Notes: generated by a model not told the origin, from the sequence alone. A DNA stretch of 9,215 bases from Acidimicrobiia bacterium (GCA_019243595.1 JAFAUA010000474.1:1-9215), one strand, 5' to 3'. Positions 1 through 7,137 are shown, counted from the first letter of the stretch. Translations and numbers: made by a program.

Positions 1-999
1 GATCGGCTCGCCGTTGGCGATGAGGCCGCCGTCGGTGTTGACCGGCAGGGAGCCGCCGATCTCGAGCGCACCGTCGGCGACGAGCTTCTCCTGCTCGCCG
101 TCGGCGCAGAAACTGTTCTCGGCGAGATGGATCACCTCCGCGCCCGCGTCGGTGTCCTGCAGCTGGATCACGTCGACGTCGCCGGGCCCGATCCCCGCGG
201 CCTCGAACGCGGCCCGCGACGCGTCGACGGTGGGCCCCGGCGTCTCCTCCATGGGCAGCCACGGGCTGTGCACCTCGAACGCGCCGAGACGGCGGGTTCG
301 CACCGTCGTCGCGCGCAGGAAGATCGGCGTGTCGGTGTAGCGGTGGGCGTGCTCGGCCTTGCACAGGACGACGGCGGCCGCGCCTTCGTCCGGGCTGCAG
401 AACATGTACTGCGTGAGGGGGTAGTTGAGGATCGGGGACCCGAGGATCTCCTCTTCCGACAGCGGCTTCCGGCGAAAAGCGTTCTCGTTGAGCGACCCGT
501 TCCGGTAGTTCTTCGCCGCCACCTTGGCCAGCGTCGCCTGCGACACGCCGTGGTCCTGCATGTACTTGTTGATCTTCATCCCGAAGAACTTGGTGGTCGT
601 GAACTGGCCCTGCTCGCCGTACCAGGAGGGGCAGGCGTACAGCGCCGGATCGGCGCTGAAGGCACCGGGCAGGTGCTTGTCCATCCCGACGGCGATGCCG
701 AGGTCACACTCGCCAAGGCGAATCGTCTGTGCGGCGAGCGTGAGTGCGCTGGCGGCCGTGGCGCACCCGTTGTAGACGTCGGTAAAAGGGATGCCGGTGA
801 GGCCCATCAGGGCGACGACGGCGTCGGGGTTGTCGACCTCGTAGCTGCCGCCGAAGGCGAACTGGATGTCGCGCCACTCGACGCCCGCGTCGGCCAGCGC
901 CCGCCGGATGGCGACGGCGCCCATCTCGATCCCTGACACACCGGGAAACCGGCCGAAGGGGTGGAGTCCGACCCCGATGATGGCGACGTCGGCGCTCAT
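1..999 (-). CDS. Thiolase-family (lipid-transfer/SCP-x-type) protein, C-terminus cut off by window edge
   Basis: The first 333 residues are present; the frame is open to base 1, so the C-terminus is missing. The fold is that of condensing or cleaving thiolases acting on acyl-CoA. Visible: an N-terminal VAIIGVG strand (residues 5-11), the nucleophile region YNGCATAAS with Cys79, a cysteine in AENSFC (Cys298), and the late thiolase stretch NTDGGLIANGEPI (321-333). The usual catalytic HDCF-like motif reads LQDTDAGAE (280-288), so the canonical His is Gln. This suggests a specialised subfamily and perhaps chemistry other than classical thiolysis, such as the retro-aldol reaction known for Ltp2-type proteins with DUF35 partners. 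The ATG overlaps the stop of the upstream DUF35 gene as ATGA and has no clear ribosome site of its own, so translation is probably coupled. The fold is secure; the substrate is unknown. Confidence 0.9.
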   Translation of the reverse strand, partial: MSADVAIIGVGLHPFGRFPGVSGIEMGAVAIRRALADAGVEWRDIQFAFGGSYEVDNPDAVVALMGLTGIPFTDVYNGCATAASALTLAAQTIRLGECDLGIAVGMDKHLPGAFSADPALYACPSWYGEQGQFTTTKFFGMKINKYMQDHGVSQATLAKVAAKNYRNGSLNENAFRRKPLSEEEILGSPILNYPLTQYMFCSPDEGAAAVVLCKAEHAHRYTDTPIFLRATTVRTRRLGAFEVHSPWLPMEETPGPTVDASRAAFEAAGIGPGDVDVIQLQDTDAGAEVIHLAENSFCADGEQEKLVADGALEIGGSLPVNTDGGLIANGEPI

Positions 1000-1439
1000 G
1001 CGACCGGCTCAAACGCGAACGTGACGACCTCGTTGCCGTCCTCGTCGGCGCGCAAGGGAATGAGCGTGAGCGCCATCTCCATCCCGGTGGACAGGGCGTC
1101 GGGGTTCGCCTCGGTCAGTCGGGTCTCGACCCGCACCTCGTCGCCGAGCTCGACGTAGCCGACGCCGAACGGCACGAAGTCCTTCCCGGTCGGGCCCGCG
1201 TATGGGGGTGAGGGCGGCGGAAAGTTTTGCGTCGTCCATGCCCACAACCGGCCCCGGCGGGGTAGGAGATGGTCGGCCATGTCGGTGGACGCGCAACGAG
1301 GGCACGAACCCTGCGAGGGGAAAGTCACCATCCCGCACGATGCGCAACGACTGCCGATCAGCTGTGGCTCCTCGGATGGCCAGGTAAAGATGCCTTCCGT
1401 AATGGGTACACGTGCCATTTCAGTCTGTGATAATGCCAT
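996..1439 (-). CDS. DUF35 zinc-ribbon/OB-fold protein, partner of the adjacent thiolase
   Basis: 147 residues, the usual size for stand-alone DUF35 proteins. A rubredoxin-like zinc ribbon is formed by CASC (Cys32, Cys35) and CPRC (Cys46, Cys49). An OB-fold follows from about residue 60 to 145, with the typical PPPSPPYAG linker and the FGVGYVELGDEVRVETRL strands. Known members bind acyl-CoA and form complexes with thiolase-like or hydratase proteins (for example ChsH2 with Ltp2 in steroid side-chain degradation). The 4-base overlap with the thiolase start fits an obligate complex. Start choice: ATG at 1439 is preceded by AGGTGA, complementary to the 16S 3' end. An in-frame GTG at 1445 (149 residues) lacks such a site, and a later ATG at 1418 has none. 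The substrate is not evident. Confidence 0.9.
   Translation of the reverse strand: MALSQTEMARVPITEGIFTWPSEEPQLIGSRCASCGMVTFPSQGSCPRCASTDMADHLLPRRGRLWAWTTQNFPPPSPPYAGPTGKDFVPFGVGYVELGDEVRVETRLTEANPDALSTGMEMALTLIPLRADEDGNEVVTFAFEPVA
1426..1434 (+). promoter_or_regulatory. Candidate extended -10 promoter for the PEBP gene
   Basis: TGTGATAAT matches the extended -10 pattern TGn followed by a TATAAT-like hexamer (5 of 6) and stands out in this GC-rich DNA. It would start transcription near 1441, just before the PEBP ribosome site. No good -35 is visible. It lies inside the first codons of the opposing DUF35 gene. Prediction from pattern only. Confidence 0.35.
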
Positions 1440-1441
1440 TC

Positions 1442-1454
1442 TCACCTAAGGAGG
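1442..1454. promoter_or_regulatory. Back-to-back ribosome binding sites of divergent genes
   Basis: On the plus strand AAGGAGG (1448-1454) lies 9 bases before the PEBP ATG. On the minus strand AGGTGA (complement of 1442-1447) lies 2 bases before the DUF35 ATG at 1439. The two sites abut without overlap, and together they decide both start codons. Confidence 0.65.
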
Positions 1455-1463
1455 GCAATCGAG

Positions 1464-1997
1464 ATGGCTGACACGAAGCCACCGCTTCCGCACGATCACC
1501 TCCCTGAGGCGCCGCCACTGAAGGTCTCGAGCGACGACGTCTCCGACGGCCAGGCCGTTCCCGACGCCTGCCTCGCCGACCAAATGGGGATGACCGGCGA
1601 CAACCAGTCGCCCCACCTGCGCTGGGAACCGGGACCCGAGGGCACGCAGTCGTACGCCGTCACCTGCTACGACCCCGACGCCCCAACGGGCAGCGGGTTC
1701 TGGCACTGGGTCGTGTTCGACATCCCTGCGGACGTCACCGAGCTGCCTCGGGGTGCGGGCAGCGGGTCAGGGCTTCCGAAGGGTGCGAAGCAGGTCCGCA
1801 ACGACGCCGGGGCTGCCGCCTACATGGGCCCGGCGCCGCCGCCCGGGCACGGCGAGCACCGCTACGTGTTCACCGTCCATGCCGTGAAGGTGCCGGAGCT
1901 CGGCGTCGACGAGTCGGCATCGCCCGCCTTCGTCGGCTTCAACCTCACGTTCAACACCGCGGCGAGAGGCACGGTCATCCCCGTCTACGAGCGGTAG
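1464..1997 (+). CDS. PEBP-family (YbhB/YbcL, Raf kinase inhibitor-like) protein
   Basis: 177 residues, close to the usual bacterial length, with no signal peptide, so probably cytoplasmic. Family hallmarks: SPHLRW (49-54), DPDAPTGSGFWHWVVFDIP (70-88, containing the anion-pocket DPDAP and the HW pair) and the second pocket motif GPAPPPGHGEHRY (122-134) followed by a VFTVHAVK strand. These proteins bind phosphate or phospholipid-like groups; their bacterial function is poorly defined. The ATG has a strong ribosome site (AAGGAGG, 9 bases upstream) and a possible extended -10 at 1426-1434. The gene is divergent from DUF35 and convergent with the exported-protein gene, so it appears monocistronic. 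Its link to the surrounding catabolic genes is unclear. Confidence 0.93.
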   Translation: MADTKPPLPHDHLPEAPPLKVSSDDVSDGQAVPDACLADQMGMTGDNQSPHLRWEPGPEGTQSYAVTCYDPDAPTGSGFWHWVVFDIPADVTELPRGAGSGSGLPKGAKQVRNDAGAAAYMGPAPPPGHGEHRYVFTVHAVKVPELGVDESASPAFVGFNLTFNTAARGTVIPVYER

Positions 1998-2003
1998 CGC
2001 CGT

Positions 2004-2885
2004 CTAGGGCTCTGGGAGCCAGGCGTCTGCTGCGCCGAGCACCATGTCTGACCAGTTCGAGAAGCCGGCACCGCCGCCCGTGTAGGTGAACGTCCACGTT
2101 CCGGGTCCGACGACGCCCGGACCCTGGAAGCCGCTGAACGAGCACGTGCAGCTCTGCGTCCCGGTCGGCCCGTGCATGGTCATGTCCGTCCGCGTGACCG
2201 TGCCGGGGGCGAAGAACCCGATGCCGACCAGCGTGTGTGCTGCCGTCACCGACCGCTGAGTGGCGACGTTGAGCGCTGCTCCCATGCTCGCGACTGCGCC
2301 CCATCCTGCGTACGCCTGCGTGCTCGCTGTACCCCAGAAGTCCTTGCTCGAGTAGGCGAACACGTCGGATCCACCGGTGGTAGCGACCGGTGCCGACACC
2401 GCGGAGTTCCCCTTCAGTGCCCAGGTCCAACCCGTGCCGTCGCCGCCGCCGACGAACACCGCCTTGTAGGTCCCGGGGGCGAGCGACGCGCTGTCGAACG
2501 TGAGATTGACCTCGCCCCCGTACGGGATGCTGCGGCTGGTGACGACGGTCTTCTCGGCCGCCGGTGCCGGCGGCAGGTTGGCCTGGAGGTGGACGTCGCC
2601 CATGTTTCCGGTGATCCCCACGTTCCCACCGGTGAGGGCGCGGTCGTTCGCGTCGTAGAGGTACAAGGACGCGAAGCCCGGTCCACTGACATTGCTGTTG
2701 AGAATGGTGAGGACGCCTTGGGCGCCCGGAGCGTTGGTCCACTCGATGGCAGCCCACCCATGTCCGGGCCCACCACCCGACGCCACGACCGGCAGCGTGT
2801 CCGCCCGTGCTGCGGTTCGTATGACCAGTGGCGCGAACGCAGCCAACAGCACAACCAAACCGATGAGCCCCCGGGTTCGTCGCAC
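2004..2885 (-). CDS. Exported protein of unknown function
   Basis: Not recognised. From the GTG at 2885 the protein has 293 residues and begins with a textbook signal peptide: MRRTRG, a hydrophobic core (LIGLVVLLAAFAPLVI) and an ARA cleavage site around residue 28. The mature part is rich in Gly, Thr, Ser and Ala with alternating hydrophobic strands, suggesting one or two beta-sandwich domains. Near the C-terminus there is a CTC pair (SCTCSF), which could form a disulfide or bind metal, and the protein ends in a Trp-containing segment. No anchor, LPXTG motif or lipobox is seen. An in-frame ATG at 2945 would give 313 residues but puts 20 residues before the charged region and overlaps the opposing ligase gene; neither start has a clear ribosome site. 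The TAG stop lies 6 bases from the PEBP stop, leaving no room for a terminator. Confidence 0.75.
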   Translation of the reverse strand: MRRTRGLIGLVVLLAAFAPLVIRTAARADTLPVVASGGGPGHGWAAIEWTNAPGAQGVLTILNSNVSGPGFASLYLYDANDRALTGGNVGITGNMGDVHLQANLPPAPAAEKTVVTSRSIPYGGEVNLTFDSASLAPGTYKAVFVGGGDGTGWTWALKGNSAVSAPVATTGGSDVFAYSSKDFWGTASTQAYAGWGAVASMGAALNVATQRSVTAAHTLVGIGFFAPGTVTRTDMTMHGPTGTQSCTCSFSGFQGPGVVGPGTWTFTYTGGGAGFSNWSDMVLGAADAWLPEP

Positions 2886-2907
2886 GTCTAGAAGTACGGC
2901 GACCACG

Positions 2908-2921
2908 ACAGGAATTCCTGT
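2908..2921. promoter_or_regulatory. Perfect 14-base palindrome, candidate operator
   Basis: ACAGGAATTCCTGT equals its own reverse complement and sits between the divergent exported-protein gene (GTG at 2885) and the acyl-CoA ligase gene (ATG at 2936). Short perfect palindromes in such gaps are typical of dimeric repressor sites (TetR or similar). A TAnnnT -10-like hexamer, TACCGT (2921-2926), overlaps its right edge. No regulator gene is present in the window. Regulatory role is inference. Confidence 0.4.
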
Positions 2922-2935
2922 ACCGTCGCCGGCCG

Positions 2936-4402
2936 ATGGCCGCATCGGGTGACATGTGCAGTTTCGCCAGACGCATCGCCGATCTGGCCGCCGAACGGCC
3001 TGACGAATCGGTCTTCACTTTCGTTGCCGACGACGGCAGCGCGCAGTACTTCACCTGGCCCGAACTGCACCGCCGTTCGAGTCAGATAGCGGGTGCGCTC
3101 GCAGAGCGAGGCCTCGGCCTGGGCGACCGGCTCGGCATCGGGCTGCGGAACTCGCCGCAGTTCGCCCTCGCTGTGCTCGCCGCGTGGAAGGTCGGCGCTG
3201 TCCCGGTGCCGATGCGGTGGGACCTGCCCGACTGGGAGCTGACCCGTCTGCGCGAGGCGATCGACGGCAAGGTCCACCTCGGCGACGAGGACCTCGACTG
3301 GATCGACGCCACCGCGGGCAGCGCCGTGCCCGATCTGCCCGACGTTGTCTCGCCGCAGTCGAACGGCATCTGCAGCAGCGGGTCGACGGGCCTTCCCAAG
3401 GTGATCGTCAGCAACCGTCCCGGCACCTACGAGCCGGCGTTGACGACGCCGTTCGCGGAGCAGTGGGGTCGGCCCATCCCGCGGCCGCAGACCATCCTCG
3501 TGCTCGGCCCTATGTACCACCTGAACGGCTTCTACAGCCTGTTCAACCTCGTCGCCGGCGACCACGTCGTGGTTCTCGAGAGCTTCGACGCCGCCCGCGC
3601 CATCGACGCCATCGAACGGCATCGGGTGTCGACGTTCTACTGCACGCCGACCATGCTGAAACGCATGGCCGACCTGCCCGACATCGACCAGCGCGACTTC
3701 TCGAGCATCGAATGGATGGGCCAGGGCGCGGCGCCGATGCCGCCCTACCTCGTGCACCGCTGGGCCGGTCTCGTGGGATCCGACCGGTTGATCATGGCCT
3801 ACGGCATGAGCGAGGGCCTCGGCATCACCGCCATCCGGGCCGACGAGTGGATGGAGCACGAAGGCAGCGTCGGCCGGCCGGCGCGCGACACGGGCGTGCG
3901 CGTCCTCGACGTCGACGGCAACGTCGCGCCACCTGGTCGGATCGGCGAGATCTACATGCAGTCCCCGCTCTACGGCGGCTCGACCTACCTCGGCGCCGGC
4001 CAGCCGAAAATGACCGACGACGGCTTCTGCACCGTCGGCGACATCGGTTATCTGGACGAGGACGGCTACCTCTATCTGGTCGATCGCCGCGTCGACCTCA
4101 TCATCACCGGCGGGGCCAACGTCTACCCGGCCGAGGTCGAGATCGCCCTCATGGAGCACCCCAAGGTGGCCGACGTCGTCGTGATCGGCGTGAAGGACGA
4201 GGAGTGGGGGCGGCGCGTGCACGCCATCATCGAGGCTGCCGATCCCGACGACCCGCCGAGCTTCGACGAGATGCGGGCCTACGCCAAGGATCGGCTGAGC
4301 ACCTACAAGGTGCCGAAGTCGATCGAGATCGTCGACAAGATCCCGAGAAGCGCCGCCACCAAGGTCAACCGCGGGGCGTTGCTGGAGGAGCGTGGCGGAT
4401 GA
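2936..4402 (+). CDS. AMP-forming acyl-CoA synthetase (class I adenylate-forming enzyme)
   Basis: 488 residues, a normal length. The enzyme should activate a carboxylic acid with ATP to an acyl-adenylate and then to a CoA thioester in the cytoplasm. Motifs in order: P-loop CSSGSTGLPK (146-155), YGMSE (289-293), the ATP-ribose-binding Asp in VGDIGYLDEDGY (367-378), hinge region VDRRVDLIITGGANVYPAEVE (about 382-402), and the C-terminal catalytic Lys476 in PRSAATKVNRG. The residue before that Lys is Thr instead of the common Gly. The acyl pocket is not diagnostic; fatty, bile/steroid-type or aromatic acids are all possible. Start: ATG at 2936 has no ribosome site, and ATG at 2954 (482 residues) is a real alternative. 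The stop overlaps the next gene as ATGA, giving an operon with the dehydrogenase. Two long frames across this gene on other strands or phases are shadows. Confidence 0.94.
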   Translation: MAASGDMCSFARRIADLAAERPDESVFTFVADDGSAQYFTWPELHRRSSQIAGALAERGLGLGDRLGIGLRNSPQFALAVLAAWKVGAVPVPMRWDLPDWELTRLREAIDGKVHLGDEDLDWIDATAGSAVPDLPDVVSPQSNGICSSGSTGLPKVIVSNRPGTYEPALTTPFAEQWGRPIPRPQTILVLGPMYHLNGFYSLFNLVAGDHVVVLESFDAARAIDAIERHRVSTFYCTPTMLKRMADLPDIDQRDFSSIEWMGQGAAPMPPYLVHRWAGLVGSDRLIMAYGMSEGLGITAIRADEWMEHEGSVGRPARDTGVRVLDVDGNVAPPGRIGEIYMQSPLYGGSTYLGAGQPKMTDDGFCTVGDIGYLDEDGYLYLVDRRVDLIITGGANVYPAEVEIALMEHPKVADVVVIGVKDEEWGRRVHAIIEAADPDDPPSFDEMRAYAKDRLSTYKVPKSIEIVDKIPRSAATKVNRGALLEERGG

Positions 4403-5424
4403 ACGCAGCACGATACGAAGACGGCAAGGTGCAGATCCACGATCTGCCGGTCCCCGAACCACAACCCGACGAGGCGCTCGTACACATCAGCGCCGCGGGC
4501 GTGTGCCACTCGGACCTGCATCTCGCCAAAGGCGACTGGACAGCGGTAGGGGCCGTGAGCCTCATCGGCCACGAAGCGATCGGCGTCGTCGAGTCGGTCG
4601 GCGCAGAGGCGGCGCGCTTCGTCGGCGTCGGCGACCGGGTCATCCTCGGACTGGGTAGCGCGGGCGGCACCCACTGGTGCGGCGCGTGCGAGTACTGCCT
4701 GGGCGGATCACCTCGGCACTGCGCGAACGCGCGGCCCATCCTCGGGACCTTTGCTGAGTACTTCCCCATTTGGGCGCCGTCCCTGGTCAACCTGCCCGAA
4801 GAGGTCGACGATCTCGAAGCGCCCCTGGCATGCGGCGGACTCACCGCTTACGGCGCCGTGAAGAAGCTGACCAAGCACGGCGTCGTCCCCGGCCGCCGCG
4901 TTGCAGTGATCGGCGCTGCCGGTGGCCTCGGCCACTACGCCGTCCAGATGGCGAGCGCGTTCGGCTACGAGGTCATCGGCGTGGACATGGGCGCCGATCG
5001 CCTCGACTTCGCCCGCTCGATGGGCGCCGCCGACGCGGTGGAGGCCGCGGACGCGGTGGGGGCGCTCACTGCTGACGGCGGGCTCGACGCCGCCCTCGTG
5101 TTCACGCCCAAGATCGCCGGCTTCGAGCTCGGCCTGAACGTGCTGCGCCCCGGAGGGCTCTTCGTTGGCGTCGGCCTCCCGCCGACCAGCGACGGCCCGA
5201 TCAAGCTCGACCCGTTCACGCTCCTCTACAAGGACCCCACTGTCGTGTACTCGGCGGTCGGGACCGTGCAGGACATGCGCGAGCTCGTCAATCTCGTCGC
5301 CGCCGGTCGGGTCAAGACCCACGTCTCCCGGACGGGCAAGCTCTCCGAGCTCGGCGCCATCTTCGACGAGCTGGGCGCCGGCGCCTACCTCGGCCGAGCG
5401 GTCGTCGACGACCTCGCCAACTAG
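4399..5424 (+). CDS. Zinc-dependent NAD alcohol dehydrogenase (MDR family, AdhP-like)
   Basis: 341 residues, matching bacterial propanol-preferring-type enzymes. It should oxidise an alcohol or reduce an aldehyde/ketone. Catalytic zinc ligands: Cys36 (GVCHSD), His58-Glu59 (GHE) and Cys145 (LACGGLTAYG). The structural zinc lobe is intact: Cys94, Cys97, Cys100 and Cys108. The Rossmann motif GAAGGLG (172-178) is followed by Asp196 at the end of the second strand, which favours NAD over NADP. The start ATG overlaps the ligase stop (ATGA) and is preceded by GGAGGAG 8 bases upstream. The pairing suggests alcohol oxidation and acid activation in one route, though an aldehyde dehydrogenase would still be needed and is absent here. 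The stop shares CTAG with the convergent VOC gene. Confidence 0.94.
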   Translation: MNAARYEDGKVQIHDLPVPEPQPDEALVHISAAGVCHSDLHLAKGDWTAVGAVSLIGHEAIGVVESVGAEAARFVGVGDRVILGLGSAGGTHWCGACEYCLGGSPRHCANARPILGTFAEYFPIWAPSLVNLPEEVDDLEAPLACGGLTAYGAVKKLTKHGVVPGRRVAVIGAAGGLGHYAVQMASAFGYEVIGVDMGADRLDFARSMGAADAVEAADAVGALTADGGLDAALVFTPKIAGFELGLNVLRPGGLFVGVGLPPTSDGPIKLDPFTLLYKDPTVVYSAVGTVQDMRELVNLVAAGRVKTHVSRTGKLSELGAIFDELGAGAYLGRAVVDDLAN

Positions 5425-5864
5425 GGCTTGGGCGGGAGCCCGTCCCGGTAGGCGAGCGGCAACAGCTCGAGCAGCTGGCCGTCAGGGTCGCGGATGAACA
5501 GGGCGAAGCCGAGGTCGCTCTCTTCGATGATCGTGGCGCCGTACTCCACGGCCTTCTCGGCGGTGGCCCGCGGATCGTCGACCGAGATCGACAGGTGGGT
5601 GAGGCCGGGCTCGTTCATCGTTCGCTCCCGGTACGGCGCGGCGGCGCCCTCCGCCGAGAAGTGCATGAGCTCGAGCACGAACCCGTCGAGCGTGAGGTAC
5701 GACGCGGTCATGCCCAGCGGTGGCTTCAGCGAGGTGAGCTTGGCCGTGCTGTCGTCGGCGGGCTGGATCTCGTACCACTGCTTGAAGCCGAAGACCTCTT
5801 GGTAGAAGCGCTTCGACCGCTCGAGGTCGGTGACCACCTGTCCCGTGTGGTTGTACGTGCCCAT
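5421..5864 (-). CDS. VOC-superfamily (glyoxalase/dioxygenase fold) metalloprotein
   Basis: 147 residues made of two beta-alpha-beta-beta-beta modules. All four metal ligands expected for glyoxalase or methylmalonyl-CoA epimerase-like enzymes are seen: His6 (YNHTGQVV), Glu65 (VLELMHF), His90 (LTHLSISV) and Glu133 (GQLLELLPL). The FYQEVFGF segment (20-27) is typical of the family's first helix. Four ligands fit an isomerase, epimerase or lyase better than a three-ligand extradiol dioxygenase, but the reaction cannot be assigned. It is the last gene of the long minus-strand operon, 26 bases after the amidohydrolase, with an AAGGAG ribosome site close to the ATG (2 bases). Its stop overlaps that of the alcohol dehydrogenase on the other strand. 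Confidence 0.92.
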   Translation of the reverse strand: MGTYNHTGQVVTDLERSKRFYQEVFGFKQWYEIQPADDSTAKLTSLKPPLGMTASYLTLDGFVLELMHFSAEGAAAPYRERTMNEPGLTHLSISVDDPRATAEKAVEYGATIIEESDLGFALFIRDPDGQLLELLPLAYRDGLPPKP

Positions 5865-5890
5865 GGCTCCTTCTTAACGCCCTTGACGCC

Positions 5891-7135
5891 TCAGCCGCCG
5901 AGGTGGACCTGGCCGTCCTTCATGACGAAGCGGACGTCCTCGGTCATGGTGATGTCCTCGGCGGGGTTGCCGGGGACGGCGATGATGTCGGCGAGGTAGC
6001 GGGGGGCGAGGCGGCCAAGGTCGTCCTGGCGGTTGATGAGCTCGGCGCTCGTCATGGTTGCCGCCTGCAGGGCCTGCATCGGCGTCATCCCCCGGTCAAC
6101 CATCGCCCACAGCTCCTTGGCGTTCTTGCCGTGGGGGACGGCGGGGGCGTCGGTGCCGCAGGCGATCTTCACGCCCGCCTTTATCGCCTTACCGAGCATC
6201 GACCGGGCCTGGGGGAACACCTCGGCCGCCTTCGCCTGCAGCTCGGGCGCGGCCATCGAGATGTCGAGGCCTTCGGAGAGGTAGCTCGTCGGGACGAGGA
6301 AGGTCCCGTGCTCCACCATCATGCGGATTGTGTCCTCGCTGGCGAGCGAGCCGTGCTCGATGCAGTCAACCCCGGCCTCGATGCACGACCGGATGGCGCC
6401 GTCACCGTGGGCGTGGGCGGCGACGCGGATACCGGCGCGGTGGGCCTCGTCGACGATTGCGCACAGCTCCTCGAACGAGTACTGCTGGGCGCCGGCTTCG
6501 CCGCTGTGGGACATCACGCCGCCCGACGCCGAGATCTTGATGACACCGGCGCCGTACTTGAGCTGGTAGCGGACGGCCTTGCGCACCTCGGGAACGCCGT
6601 TCGCGATCCCTTCTTCGACGCTGAGGGGGAGGACGTGGGGCGCGAACTGCCGGAACATCGTCGGGTCGAGGTGGCCGCCGGTCGGCGTGATGGCGTGACC
6701 GGCGGAGATGATGCGCGGGCCGACGACCCAGCCCGCGTCGATGACGCGTCCCAGCGCCACGTCGAGGAGATAGCCGCCGGTCTTCACCATCAGCCCGAGG
6801 TTGCGCACGGTCGTGAAGCCGGCGAACAGCGTTGTGCGGGCGTTGACGGTTGCCCGGAGTGTGCGGAAGACGGGGTCGTCCTGCACGCCGTGGATCGCCC
6901 GCCGCACCGGCGACGACGTATTGGGTCCGCCGAGGACGAGGTTGATCTCCATGTCCATCAGACCCGGCAGCAGAGTGACGTCGCCGAGGTCGATCTCCCT
7001 CGCGCCGGATGGGATGCCGCTGCCGTCGACCGAGACGATGCGGTTCTCCTCGACGACGACGACTGCGGGGGACCGCACCTCGCCGTCGGCCACGTCGACC
7101 CAGCGGTCGGCCCGAAGCACCGTGACGTCACTCAT
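5891..7135 (-). CDS. Amidohydrolase-family protein with altered metal motif
   Basis: 414 residues, with the usual small beta-sandwich (about 1-58 and 380-414) flanking a TIM-barrel. It resembles the imidazolonepropionase/Xaa-Pro-dipeptidase-like branch (COG1228-type). Metal and catalytic residues seen: Lys200 in VIKISASGG (the carboxylated lysine position), His241/His243 in AAHAHGDGA, His261 in CIEHGS and Asp329 in CGTDAP. The first metal motif, normally DxHxH after PGL, reads GLMDMEINL, so the two His are Glu63 and Asn65. This is either a subfamily with different metal binding or a protein with changed activity; hydrolysis of a cyclic or linear amide or ester remains possible. The ATG at 7135 lies 2 bases after the stop of the upstream small-protein gene, with GAGG 8 bases upstream. 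An open frame continues upstream to about 7561 but runs through another gene. Confidence 0.9.
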   Translation of the reverse strand: MSDVTVLRADRWVDVADGEVRSPAVVVVEENRIVSVDGSGIPSGAREIDLGDVTLLPGLMDMEINLVLGGPNTSSPVRRAIHGVQDDPVFRTLRATVNARTTLFAGFTTVRNLGLMVKTGGYLLDVALGRVIDAGWVVGPRIISAGHAITPTGGHLDPTMFRQFAPHVLPLSVEEGIANGVPEVRKAVRYQLKYGAGVIKISASGGVMSHSGEAGAQQYSFEELCAIVDEAHRAGIRVAAHAHGDGAIRSCIEAGVDCIEHGSLASEDTIRMMVEHGTFLVPTSYLSEGLDISMAAPELQAKAAEVFPQARSMLGKAIKAGVKIACGTDAPAVPHGKNAKELWAMVDRGMTPMQALQAATMTSAELINRQDDLGRLAPRYLADIIAVPGNPAEDITMTEDVRFVMKDGQVHLGG

Positions 7136-7137
7136 CG

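Noticed and set aside
127..936. Plus-strand open frame opposite the thiolase
   Set aside because: It is a low-complexity, Arg/Gly/Val-rich antisense shadow; the minus-strand thiolase frame is supported by conserved motifs.
2004..2945. Tat signal for the exported protein because of the RR pair
   Set aside because: The context (MRRTRGLIG) lacks the Tat consensus after the arginines; an ordinary Sec signal explains it.
3184..4398. In-frame upstream extension of the alcohol dehydrogenase to a 746-residue fusion
   Set aside because: The extension is an Arg-rich out-of-phase reading of the ligase gene. The ATG at 4399 has a good ribosome site and gives the normal enzyme length.
2888..4462. Long open frame on the minus strand (over 500 codons)
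   Set aside because: It is antisense to the acyl-CoA ligase, which has all family motifs. The frame is Arg/Val/Asp/His-rich without recognisable domains, as expected for shadows in GC-rich DNA.
5865..5890. Terminator or promoter between the amidohydrolase and VOC genes
   Set aside because: No stem-loop or T-run is visible in these 26 bases, only a ribosome site, so co-transcription is more likely.
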